Assembly: GCA_945869245.1 (NCBI GenBank)
Contig: CAMBOY010000079.1
Span: 1-11,212 of the forward strand
Source: Hydrogenophaga intermedia
GTDB lineage: Bacteria; Pseudomonadota; Gammaproteobacteria; Burkholderiales; Burkholderiaceae_C
Direction of reading: 5' to 3'
Length of the DNA: 11,212 nt
The notes under the pieces were generated by a model. That model searched no databases. It was not told the DNA's origin and saw only the letters and a program-made list of their open reading frames with translations. A program made the translations under genes and the position numbers. Position 1 is the first letter of the stretch. Every line of letters starts with the position of its first letter. Shown here piece by piece: positions 1-6,859 of the stretch.

Positions 1-516
1 CTGTCGGTGCGCCATCCGGCCCGCTTTGTGTTGGTGGGCAGCGGCAACCCGGAAGAAGGTGAGCTGCGCCCGCAGTTGCTCGACCGGTTTGGTTTGTCGG
101 TGGAAGTCAAAACCCCCGACCAACTCGCCGAGCGCATTGAAGTGGTGCGCCGCCGCGACGCGTTTGAACAAGACCGCGCCGCCTTTGTGGCCCAGTGGCA
201 GCCCGAGGACGAACGGGTGCGCCGCAAATTGGTGGCCGCGCGCAAACGCCTGGCCGATGTGGCCATCCCCGATGGCGTGCGCGAGCGCACCGCCGCCCTG
301 TGCACCGCGCTGGGCACCGACGGTTTGCGTGGCGACCTCACGCTGATGCGCGCGGCGCGCGCCTTGGCCGCGCTGCAAGGCCACAAAACAGTGGGCAACG
401 CCCATTTGCGCCAGGTCGCCGCACCGGCGCTGCGCCACCGCTTGCGCCGCAACCCACTGGACAACGCCGGCTCCAGTGCGCGGGTGGAACGTGCCGTGGC
501 CGATTTGCTCCCATGA
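1..516 (+). CDS. bchI: Mg-chelatase AAA+ subunit BchI, C-terminal part (5' end outside window)
   Basis: BchI is the ATPase subunit of Mg-protoporphyrin IX chelatase; its hexameric ring acts with BchD and BchH to insert Mg into protoporphyrin IX in the cytoplasm. Only the last 171 codons are here, about half of the usual 330-350 residues, so Walker A and B are not visible. The visible part opens with the sensor-1/arginine-finger segment (VGSGNPEEGELRPQLLDRFG), typical of Mg-chelatase I subunits, and includes the C-terminal helical domain with the sensor-2 type stretch LRGDLTLMRAARALAALQG. The open frame runs to the left edge of the window, so no start is assigned. The stop overlaps the bchD start (ATGA), pointing to translational coupling. 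All four Phe codons are TTT and all four Lys codons are AAA, unlike bchY and bchZ downstream. The assignment to BchI rather than the ChlI of oxygenic phototrophs rests on the bch/crt context. Confidence 0.97.
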   Translation: MSVRHPARFVLVGSGNPEEGELRPQLLDRFGLSVEVKTPDQLAERIEVVRRRDAFEQDRAAFVAQWQPEDERVRRKLVAARKRLADVAIPDGVRERTAALCTALGTDGLRGDLTLMRAARALAALQGHKTVGNAHLRQVAAPALRHRLRRNPLDNAGSSARVERAVADLLP

Positions 517-2381
517 ACGACCAGGCCAGCCCGGCGCTCAGCGCCCGATCGGCGCTGGCTGCGGCCTTGCTGGCCATCGACCCGGTGGGCTTGGGTGGTG
601 CGGCCCTGCGCGCCGGCCACGGCGCCTGGCGCGACGAATGGCTGGCGCTGCTGCGCCGTCTGCTGCCCAGCGAAGCGCCCTGGCTGCGGCTGCCCCCCAG
701 CGTGGGCAGCGAAGCGCTGTTGGGCGGCTTGGACCTCGGCGCCACACTGCACAGCGGCCGTCCGGTGGCGCAGCGTGGGGTGTTGGCCCGGGCCGACGCG
801 GGCTGCGTATTGCTGCCCATGGCCGAGCGGGTGCCCGCCCTGGTCGCCTCGCACCTGTGCGCGGCGCTCGACCGCCACGAAGTGCCTCTGCAGCGCGACG
901 GCTTGGCCCTGCTGTATCCGGCGCGACTGGCCGTGCTGGCGCTCGATGAGGGTGCCAGCGACGAGGAGCGTCTGCCGGCCGCCTTGCTGGAGCGGCTGGC
1001 CTTTCACCTGCGCACCGACAGCGGCACCCGCGACAGCGCGCCAGACAACAGCACCGAGCGCAGCGCCCTGGCCCCTTGGTCGGCGCACGACATTGCCCAG
1101 GCCCGTGCCCGTCTGCCCCTGGTGCGGGTGCCCCCGCCAGTGCTCGAAGGCCTGTGCGCCGCCGCCCACGCCTGGGGCATCGATTCCCTGCGCGCGCCAT
1201 CGATGGCGCTGCGCGCCGCGCGGGCAGTGGCCGCGCTGTTGGGCTGCGACACAGTAGACGACGAACACGCCCGGCTGGCCGCTGCGCTGGTGCTGGCGCC
1301 ACGCGCCACCCAACTGCCCACCACCGACAGCGCACCAGAGCCCACCGCGCCCGCCGAGTCCGAACCACCCGCCCCTGACCCGGCCCCCGACACCAACGCG
1401 CGCCGCGACCCGCCGGCAGGCAGCGCGCCGCCGGCCCCACAGAACAGCGATACCGCCCCCACAGACCCCGCAGAGCCGACCCCGCCGGCCGATTCGCAAA
1501 CGCTGGAAGACCGGCTGATCGAGGCGGTGCGCGCTGCCATTCCCGCTGGACTGCTGGCCACCTTGGCCGCCGCCCACAGCGCCTTGCAGCGCCCTTCGGG
1601 TGCGGGCAGCGCCGGCGCCGCACAAGCGCACAACCAGCGCGGCCGTCCACTGGGTAGCCGCCGCGCCGAACCGCGCTCGGGCGTGCGGCTGCATCTGCTC
1701 GACACCTTGCGCGCCGCCGCACCGTGGCAGCGGCTGCGCCAGCGCACCGCGAGCGGCCCACCACGCATCCACATTCGCCGAGAAGACTTCCATGTGGTGC
1801 GCTACCGCCAGTACCGGCCCACCACCACGGTGTTTGTGGTGGACGCTTCGGGCTCGGCGGCGCTGCACCGACTGGCCGAAGCCAAGGGCGCGGTGGAGCT
1901 GCTGCTGGCCGAGTGTTATGTGCGGCGCGACCGGGTGGCCGTGCTGGCGTTTCGCGGCACAGGCACCGACCTGTTGTTGCCGCCCACGCGCTCGCTGGCG
2001 CGCGCCAAACGCAGCCTCAGCGCCCTGCCCGGTGGCGGTGGCACGCCACTGGCCGCCGGCTTAGAGGCCGCCACCGCACTGGCCGCGCAGTTGGCGCGCC
2101 AGGGCGACACCCCCACCGTGGTGCTGCTCACCGATGGGCGCGCCAACATCGCACTCAATGGCGCCCCCGGTCGCGCCAGCGCCACCGAAGACGCCTTGGC
2201 CGCCGCCCAGCGCTTTCGCCAAGCTGGCGCGCGCGCGCTGCTGATCGACACCTCGCCCCAGGCCAGCGCCACAGCCCAGACCCTGGCCCAGACCATGGGC
2301 GCGGCCTACCTGCCGCTGCCCCACGCCGGCGCGCACAGCCTGTCGGCGGCGGTGCACATGGCGGCCTGCCCTGCGCGCTGA
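513..2381 (+). CDS. bchD: Mg-chelatase subunit BchD (AAA+ remnant plus VWA domain)
   Basis: BchD forms the second ring of the Mg-chelatase motor and couples the BchI ATPase to the porphyrin-binding subunit BchH. The 622-residue product has three parts. The N-terminal AAA+-like region (about 1-260) has no canonical GKT/S P-loop; DPVGLGGAALRAG at 23-35 stands in that place. A Pro/Ala/acidic linker (about 262-330) follows. The C-terminal von Willebrand A domain has a complete metal-ion site: DASGS at 444-448, Thr511 in GGGGTPLA, and Asp541 in LLTDG. The start is the ATG inside the ATGA overlap with bchI; the frame stays open further upstream, but the family's N-terminus and the overlap favour this start. 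No clear Shine-Dalgarno precedes it, so translation probably depends on ribosomes finishing bchI. It is longer than the roughly 560 residues of Rhodobacter BchD as I recall it, probably because of the linker. Confidence 0.95.
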   Translation: MNDQASPALSARSALAAALLAIDPVGLGGAALRAGHGAWRDEWLALLRRLLPSEAPWLRLPPSVGSEALLGGLDLGATLHSGRPVAQRGVLARADAGCVLLPMAERVPALVASHLCAALDRHEVPLQRDGLALLYPARLAVLALDEGASDEERLPAALLERLAFHLRTDSGTRDSAPDNSTERSALAPWSAHDIAQARARLPLVRVPPPVLEGLCAAAHAWGIDSLRAPSMALRAARAVAALLGCDTVDDEHARLAAALVLAPRATQLPTTDSAPEPTAPAESEPPAPDPAPDTNARRDPPAGSAPPAPQNSDTAPTDPAEPTPPADSQTLEDRLIEAVRAAIPAGLLATLAAAHSALQRPSGAGSAGAAQAHNQRGRPLGSRRAEPRSGVRLHLLDTLRAAAPWQRLRQRTASGPPRIHIRREDFHVVRYRQYRPTTTVFVVDASGSAALHRLAEAKGAVELLLAECYVRRDRVAVLAFRGTGTDLLLPPTRSLARAKRSLSALPGGGGTPLAAGLEAATALAAQLARQGDTPTVVLLTDGRANIALNGAPGRASATEDALAAAQRFRQAGARALLIDTSPQASATAQTLAQTMGAAYLPLPHAGAHSLSAAVHMAACPAR

Positions 2382-2386
2382 ACCCG

Positions 2387-3307
2387 ATGGACGGCGCCCT
2401 CAACTGGGACCGCGACGGTCCGCATTGGCCACACCACCGCCACAGCCAGTTTGTGTCGGTGGCCGGCTTGCGCTGGCACCTGCAGCGCTTTGGCGGCACC
2501 GATGCCGCCGCACCCAACGTGCTGCTGCTGCACGGCACCGGTGCGTCGACCCATTCGTGGCGCGCGCTGGCCCCCTTGCTGGCGCAACACGCCCAGGTGC
2601 TGGCGCTGGACCTACCCGGCCACGCCTTCACCGGCATGCCGCCCGGCGGTGCGGGCGCGCCCCAGCTGTCGCTGCCCGGCATGGCGCGGGCGGTACACAG
2701 CCTGCTGCAAACCCTCGGCTACAGCCCGGCGCTGGTGGTCGGGCACTCGGCGGGTGCGGCGGTGGCGGTGCGCATGGCCATGGACGGACTGATCACACCC
2801 CAGCTGCTGGTGGGCCTGAACGCCGCGCTGCTGCCGCTCGGTGGCCTGACTGGACAGCTGTTCGCGCCAGCGGCCAAATTGGCGGCCCGGCTGCCTTTTG
2901 TGCCACGCCTGTTTGCGCAACAAGCGCAAGAAGCGCCGGTGTTGCAGCGGCTGCTGCACAGCACCGGATCGACCCTGGACGCCGAGGGCACCGAACTCTA
3001 CCGCCGGTTGGTGGGCAACCCGGCCCATGTGGCCGGCGCCTTGGGCATGATGGCCAATTGGGACTTGTACAGCTTCGCTCGCGAGCTGCCGCGCCTGGCC
3101 ACCCCACTGGCCTTGCTGGTGGGCGCACAAGACCGCACCGTGCCACCGGCCCAGGCGCAGCAGGTGCTGCAGCGGCTGTCGCCCGCGGTGCGGGGCCCCT
3201 GCATCACGCTGCCGGGTTTGGGCCATTTGGCGCACGAAGAACAAGCCGCGCTGGTGGCCCAACACATCGAGCAAGTCTGGCAACACACCGTGGCACAGCA
3301 CCCATGA
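2387..3307 (+). CDS. bchO: BchO, alpha/beta-hydrolase fold protein of the Mg-chelatase operon
   Basis: The 306-residue product is an alpha/beta hydrolase. Visible elements are the oxyanion-side motif LLLHGTGAS, the nucleophile elbow GHSAG with Ser121 (residues 119-123), an acidic residue Asp249 in VGAQDRTVP, and His280 in GLGHLAHEE, which together give a plausible catalytic triad. BchO is encoded next to bchI and bchD in most purple bacteria and is annotated as a putative Mg-chelatase accessory protein; its exact reaction is not established. The ATG at 2387 lies 5 bp after the bchD stop, and the gene ends in an ATGA overlap with the next one. The reading frame is also open upstream inside bchD, but that extension does not resemble the family. 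Function beyond the fold is known from context only. Confidence 0.93.
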   Translation: MDGALNWDRDGPHWPHHRHSQFVSVAGLRWHLQRFGGTDAAAPNVLLLHGTGASTHSWRALAPLLAQHAQVLALDLPGHAFTGMPPGGAGAPQLSLPGMARAVHSLLQTLGYSPALVVGHSAGAAVAVRMAMDGLITPQLLVGLNAALLPLGGLTGQLFAPAAKLAARLPFVPRLFAQQAQEAPVLQRLLHSTGSTLDAEGTELYRRLVGNPAHVAGALGMMANWDLYSFARELPRLATPLALLVGAQDRTVPPAQAQQVLQRLSPAVRGPCITLPGLGHLAHEEQAALVAQHIEQVWQHTVAQHP

Positions 3308-4563
3308 ACACCCCAGACCAGCCGCTGTGGACACCCGAGCTGCCGCCCGCGCCGGCGCGCCATTTCTGCACCGACTGTGGCCTCTCGCGCACCGAAGACC
3401 CCAAGCGCTGCGGCCAGGCCTGCCAGTTCATCGCGCCCGACTACCCAGCGCTCGAAACCCGGGTGCATGGCCGCGCGCGGCGGCTGCCCACTCCCGGTGA
3501 AGGCCCACCCGACGAGCTGTTTTTTGGTCCGTACCGCGACATGTGGCAGGCCAGCCTGAAACAGCCGTTGGCCGGCGCGCAGTGGAGCGGCATCACCACC
3601 CGCATCGCCCAAAAACTGCTGGAAGCCGGCGAGGTGGACGCGGTCATCGCCATGGCGCCCCACCCCGACGATCCGTGGCGCCCACAGCCGGTGCTGGTGA
3701 CGCGAGCACAAGACATGGCGCGCTGCCGGGGCATGCGCATGGGCTACGCGCCGCTGATTGCACTGGTCGAGCCGGCCTTGCGCATGGGCCACAAACGGCT
3801 GGCCGTGATCGGCATTCCGTGTCAAATCTACGCGCTGCGCGCCATCCAACCCGAACTGGAGCGCGAGCAAGGGCTGGCCAAACTGGTGGTGATCGGCACC
3901 CCCTGCTCGGACAACACCACCACCGAGCGCTTCCACCAATTCCTGGCCTTGGTCTCGCCCCGCCCGCAGGAGGTGCGCTACCTCGAATTCCGCGCCGATT
4001 ACCACGTCGAGATCCGCATGCAAGACGGGGCGGTGCACACCATTCCCTTTTTGCAACTGCCCTTGTCCACCCTGCCGCCCGACTTCTTTCCCATGACCTG
4101 CCGCACCTGCGTGGACTACACCAACGCGCTGTCCGACATCACGGTGGGCTATATGGGCGGCCAAGGCGAGCAATGGCTGCTGGTGCGCAACGCCCAGGGC
4201 CAAGCCTTGCTGGAGCTGCTGGGCGACGAGGTGCGCATCCGGCCACCGGGCAGCGCTGGGCAGCGCGCCGGTGCGGTGCGCGGCTTTCTACAAAACGTGG
4301 AGCGCGCCGCTGGCGGCCTGCCGCTGCGGCGCATGCCCAACTGGCTGCGACCCATTGTGGGCTGGCTCATGCCCCGGCTGGGGCCGCGCGGACTCGAATT
4401 CGCCCGCGCGCGGGTGGAAATGAAGGCGGTGGAGACCCTGGTCCACCTGCAGCGCGAAACGCCAGCGCGCATCAAAACCATGGTGCCCGAACATGTGCTG
4501 CATCTGGTGCGCCCCTACGGCCTACCGCGCAGCCGCGCCAACGATTCCCAACCAAGCGACTGA
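3304..4563 (+). CDS. bciB: BciB-type ferredoxin-dependent divinyl (proto)chlorophyllide 8-vinyl reductase (FrhB-like Fe-S flavoprotein)
   Basis: The 419-residue product belongs to the family of F420-hydrogenase beta subunits (FrhB), which includes the 8-vinyl reductase BciB and the plant hydroxymethyl-chlorophyll reductase. The N-terminus has the cluster motif C22-x2-C25-G-L, C36-x3-C40-x-F, a good match for the BciB pattern as I remember it. Further Cys residues stand in IGIPCQIYALR (C173) and GTPCSDN (C201), and a C-x2-C pair (C266, C269) begins a stretch ending VGYMGG that is typical of BciB. BciB reduces the 8-vinyl group of divinyl chlorophyllides with electrons from ferredoxin, using FAD and 4Fe-4S clusters. 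The start overlaps the bchO stop (ATGA), so the gene is coupled to bchIDO, which supports a role in the same pathway. Because BciB, HCAR and FrhB share this fold, substrate identity is inferred from context and motif similarity, not proven. Confidence 0.8.
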   Translation: MNTPDQPLWTPELPPAPARHFCTDCGLSRTEDPKRCGQACQFIAPDYPALETRVHGRARRLPTPGEGPPDELFFGPYRDMWQASLKQPLAGAQWSGITTRIAQKLLEAGEVDAVIAMAPHPDDPWRPQPVLVTRAQDMARCRGMRMGYAPLIALVEPALRMGHKRLAVIGIPCQIYALRAIQPELEREQGLAKLVVIGTPCSDNTTTERFHQFLALVSPRPQEVRYLEFRADYHVEIRMQDGAVHTIPFLQLPLSTLPPDFFPMTCRTCVDYTNALSDITVGYMGGQGEQWLLVRNAQGQALLELLGDEVRIRPPGSAGQRAGAVRGFLQNVERAAGGLPLRRMPNWLRPIVGWLMPRLGPRGLEFARARVEMKAVETLVHLQRETPARIKTMVPEHVLHLVRPYGLPRSRANDSQPSD

Positions 4564-4603
4564 GCGAGTAGCCGCTCCCACGGCCTGTAAACCACGGGTT
4601 TAC
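4562..4603. repeat. Two short inverted repeats directly after bciB
   Basis: Two hairpin-capable elements follow the bciB stop. The first is GAGCG (4562-4566), a 6-nt loop, CGCTC (4573-4577), starting within the stop codon. The second is GTAAACC (4587-4593), loop ACG, GGTTTAC (4597-4603), a perfect 7-bp stem. Neither is followed by a T run, so they are not convincing intrinsic terminators, though they could stabilise the 3' end or weakly attenuate readthrough into crtE. Read on the - strand, the first looks like a degenerate REP-type element (GGAGCGGCTACTCGCTC). The second could also be a binding site for an unknown regulator. The sequence shows only the symmetry. Confidence 0.4.
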
Positions 4604-4623
4604 CCGACAATATTGACCCGAAT

Positions 4624-4667
4624 GGTCATGATTGATTGACAAACACAAGTGTCATGTTAAATTGACA
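4624..4667. promoter_or_regulatory. Tandem PpsR/CrtJ-type operator upstream of crtE
   Basis: Four 5-bp half-sites start at 4624 (GGTCA), 4637 (TGACA), 4650 (TGTCA) and 4663 (TGACA), an exact 13-bp period. They pair into two 18-bp sites of the TGT-N12-ACA class: 4624-4641 (one mismatch, GGT) and 4650-4667 (perfect, TGTCATGTTAAATTGACA), with 8 bp between them. TGT-N12-ACA is the known recognition sequence of PpsR/CrtJ, the redox- and light-responsive repressor of photosynthesis genes, and pairs 8 bp apart are bound cooperatively at Rhodobacter bchC. The sites overlap the predicted -35 and -10 boxes of the crtE promoter, as expected for a repressor. That a PpsR homologue binds here is an inference; no such gene lies in the window. 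Confidence 0.85.
4636..4663 (+). promoter_or_regulatory. Predicted sigma70-type promoter of crtE-crtF
   Basis: TTGACA (4636-4641) matches the -35 consensus fully. A 16-bp spacer later, TAAATT (4658-4663) matches four of six -10 positions. Transcription would start near 4670, leaving a leader of about 48 nt before the chosen crtE start. The -35 box coincides with the right half of PpsR-type site 1, and the -10 box lies within site 2, so repressor and polymerase would compete. A start site has not been measured. Confidence 0.6.
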
Positions 4668-4674
4668 CTTGTGT
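4643..4674. repeat. 32-bp perfect palindrome (12-bp arms, 8-bp centre)
   Basis: ACACAAGTGTCA (4643-4654) and TGACACTTGTGT (4663-4674) are exact reverse complements around the centre TGTTAAAT. The palindrome contains the downstream PpsR-type site (4650-4667) at its centre and extends its symmetry by 7 bp on each side, well beyond the TGT/ACA consensus. No T tract follows, so it is better read as a DNA-binding site than as a terminator. The extra symmetry could reflect a higher-affinity site or an overlapping second factor. Confidence 0.8.
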
Positions 4675-4717
4675 GGGTCGCATGTGGACGCCCTACACGC
4701 CACGGCCCGGGGGTCCC

Positions 4718-5656
4718 ATGGACACAATGTCACGCATTCAGCAGGCACTGCACCAGCAATTGGACACGGCGCACAGCGCCAGCGCCCCGCCCCGTCTGAT
4801 GGCCGCCATGCGGCACGCGGTGTTTCCGGGCGGTGCGCGCATCCGCCCCCAGCTCTGCTTGGCGGTGGCCCACGCCTGTGGCGACAACGCCCCCGCGCTC
4901 AGCGACGCGGCCGCAGTGGCGATTGAGCTTTTGCATTGCGCCTCGCTGGTGCACGACGACATGCCCTGTTTCGACGACGCCGATACCCGGCGCGGACAGC
5001 CCACGGTGCACGCGGTCTATGGCGAGCCGCTGGCTCTGCTCTCGGGCGACGGCTTGATTGTGCTGGCCTTTCAATCGCTGGCGCGCGCGGGTGCACGCCA
5101 CCCCGAGCGTTTGGCGGGCCTGCTCGACACCATCTGCACCGGCACCGGCGCGCCCGACGGTATCGTGGCCGGGCAAGCCTGGGAATGCGAAACCCACGCC
5201 TCGCTCAGCCGCTACCAGCGCGCCAAGACCGGCGCCTTGTTTGTGGCCTCCACCTGCGCCGGCGCCCAAGCCACCGGCGCCGACCCACAAGGCTGGCGCG
5301 CGCTGGGCGAATACCTGGGCGAGGCCTACCAAGTGGCCGACGACATCCGCGACGTCATGCTCAACAGCACCGAGCTGGGCAAACCCGCCGGACAAGACGC
5401 CCAACACCAGCGCCCCAGCGCCGCCGCCGATCTGGGGCTGCTGGGCGCGGTCGATCATTTTCGCGGCCTGATGCAGCACGCGGTCGACTCCATTCCCGAC
5501 TGCCCCAGCCGCAACGCCTTGCGCCACCTGGTGTGGCAAGAGTCCGAGCGGCTGATGCCACAGAGCACCTGTGACCGCATCCAGCAAAGCCACGGCGGCG
5601 CCGTGCGTTTGACGCCGGCCAGCGTGCGCGCGCCAGTGCGTGGCGCGGTGGTCTGA
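4718..5656 (+). CDS. crtE: CrtE, geranylgeranyl diphosphate synthase
   Basis: This 312-residue trans-prenyltransferase extends farnesyl diphosphate with isopentenyl diphosphate to geranylgeranyl diphosphate, used for carotenoids and for the bacteriochlorophyll side chain. The first Asp-rich motif is HDDMPCFDD (D80, D81, D86, D87), with the usual RRG three residues later. The second is DDIRD at 208-212. FPGGARIRP near the N-terminus is the conserved diphosphate-binding segment, as in Rhodobacter CrtE. The ATG at 4718 is preferred because GGGGG lies 5 nt upstream and the following MSRIQQAL matches family N-termini; ATG 4727 is possible. ATG 4682 is in frame but would lie only about 12 nt from the predicted transcript start and adds a Pro-rich tail unlike the family. 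The promoter upstream carries two PpsR-type sites, so repression under oxygen or light is expected. crtF follows after 19 bp, probably in one transcript. Confidence 0.93.
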   Translation: MDTMSRIQQALHQQLDTAHSASAPPRLMAAMRHAVFPGGARIRPQLCLAVAHACGDNAPALSDAAAVAIELLHCASLVHDDMPCFDDADTRRGQPTVHAVYGEPLALLSGDGLIVLAFQSLARAGARHPERLAGLLDTICTGTGAPDGIVAGQAWECETHASLSRYQRAKTGALFVASTCAGAQATGADPQGWRALGEYLGEAYQVADDIRDVMLNSTELGKPAGQDAQHQRPSAAADLGLLGAVDHFRGLMQHAVDSIPDCPSRNALRHLVWQESERLMPQSTCDRIQQSHGGAVRLTPASVRAPVRGAVV

Positions 5657-5675
5657 ACCCACACAAGGCCGACCC

Positions 5676-6845
5676 ATGCACAGCACCCACACCCACGCCG
5701 CACTGCCGGCCTTTGGCCGCAGCGACACCTGGCGCGACCGCCTGGCGCAGCGCGTCGACCGCTGGACCACCAGCCCCAGACTCTACCGTTGGGCTCTGTC
5801 TTGGCCCTTGTCGCGCTGGGTGGTGCGCCACCGTTCGGCGCGGCTGTTCGACCTGATGTCAGGGTTTGTGCACACCCAGGTGCTGCTGGCGTGTGTGCGA
5901 CTGCAACTGCTTGAAACCCTGCTCGAAGCGCCCCGCACGGTGCAAGAGCTGGCAGAGCACACCGGACTGCCGCGCGACGCGCTGCAGCGCCTGCTCGACT
6001 CGGCGCTGGCGATTCGCTTGGTGGAGCTGCGCGCCGCTGGCCGCTACGGCCTGGGTGCGCTGGGCGCCCCCATGGCGGCCCACGAAGGCCTGCGCCACAT
6101 GGTGGAACACAACGCCACCCTCTATGACGACCTGCGCGATCCCCTGGCGCTGCTGCGCAACCCCCAACAGGCCGGCATGCACGCCTACTGGCCCTACACA
6201 CCCGACCAGACCTCCTCGGCACCGGCGCCGACCGACAGCTTCGCCCGCTACTCGGCGCTGATGGCCAGCTCGCAGCGTTTTGTGATCGAAGAATTGCTGC
6301 ACGCCTACCCCTTTGCCGAACACCAGCGCGTGCTCGATGTGGGGGGCGGTCTGGGCGGCTGGCTGTGCGCACTGGCGCAGCGCCATCCCCAGCTGCAATG
6401 CGATCTGTTCGACCTGCCGCCAGTGGCCCAATTGGCTGGCGAACACATCGCACGCCAAGGCCTGAGCGCACGCATCCGCACCCACGGCGGCAGTTTCACC
6501 AGCGACCCCCTGCCCACGGGCGCCGACCTGGCGACCCTGGTGCGGGTAGCGCACGACCACGACGACGCCACCGTGCTGACACTGCTGCGCGCCATCCACC
6601 GCGCCCTGCCCTTGGGCGGCAGCCTGCTGCTGGCCGAACCGATGGCCCACAGCGGCACAGCCAGCACCGCCGACCCCTACTTTCACTTCTACCTCATGGC
6701 CATGGGCTCGGGACGGCTGCGCACGCCCGAGGCCTTATTGGCCCTCATGGAGCAAGCCGGCTTCACCCATGTGGAGCGGGTACACAACCCGATGCCCCTG
6801 CACGCACAGTTGCTTGTAGGCCGCAAATCTAAGTGTTTACCCTAG
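5676..6845 (+). CDS. crtF: CrtF, hydroxyneurosporene-type carotenoid O-methyltransferase
   Basis: CrtF transfers a methyl group from S-adenosylmethionine to the C-1 hydroxyl of acyclic carotenoids, giving the methoxy end of spheroidene or spirilloxanthin series pigments. The 389-residue product shows the layout of that methyltransferase family: an N-terminal winged-helix dimerisation region (about 50-130, with TVQELAEHTGLPRDALQRLL) and a Rossmann SAM-binding domain whose motif I is VLDVGGGLG at 219-227. VRVAHDHDD and LLLAEPM lie in the expected catalytic and substrate region. The start at 5676 has AAGG (5665-5668) 7 nt upstream. A GTG at 5640 in the same frame overlaps crtE and is less likely. 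Position between crtE and bchC matches the crtEF-bchCXYZ order of purple bacteria. BchU-type C-20 methyltransferases are related, but the crt context argues for CrtF. Confidence 0.92.
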   Translation: MHSTHTHAALPAFGRSDTWRDRLAQRVDRWTTSPRLYRWALSWPLSRWVVRHRSARLFDLMSGFVHTQVLLACVRLQLLETLLEAPRTVQELAEHTGLPRDALQRLLDSALAIRLVELRAAGRYGLGALGAPMAAHEGLRHMVEHNATLYDDLRDPLALLRNPQQAGMHAYWPYTPDQTSSAPAPTDSFARYSALMASSQRFVIEELLHAYPFAEHQRVLDVGGGLGGWLCALAQRHPQLQCDLFDLPPVAQLAGEHIARQGLSARIRTHGGSFTSDPLPTGADLATLVRVAHDHDDATVLTLLRAIHRALPLGGSLLLAEPMAHSGTASTADPYFHFYLMAMGSGRLRTPEALLALMEQAGFTHVERVHNPMPLHAQLLVGRKSKCLP

Positions 6846-6859
6846 ATTTGGCTGGTATA

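Noticed and set aside
538..1764. Long - strand open frame of about 400 codons opposite bchD
   Set aside because: It lies wholly opposite a well-supported gene; the translation is Arg/Ala/Pro-rich with no recognisable domain, as expected for high-GC antisense frames.
4632..4645. FNR-type box (TTGAT followed by TGAC and AAACA)
   Set aside because: Only the left half matches TTGAT-N4-ATCAA; the right half fails at three of five positions.
4643..4674. Perfect palindrome as an intrinsic terminator for the bchIDO-bciB transcript
   Set aside because: No T run follows the stem, and it overlaps a consensus PpsR-type site and promoter boxes, so an operator explains it better.
4673..4717. GTG 4673 or ATG 4682 as the crtE start
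   Set aside because: GTG 4673 lies inside the palindrome and almost at the predicted transcript start, and ATG 4682 is only about 12 nt from it. The extra residues are unlike CrtE N-termini, while ATG 4718 has a GGGGG site.
5455..6471. Long - strand open frame of about 340 codons opposite crtE/crtF
   Set aside because: Same reason: low-complexity Arg/Ala-rich product opposite two real genes, no start signal or family resemblance.
5676..6845. crtF as a BchU-type C-20 bacteriochlorophyll methyltransferase
   Set aside because: BchU belongs to green bacteria with bacteriochlorophyll c; the crtE-crtF-bchC order of purple bacteria fits CrtF.
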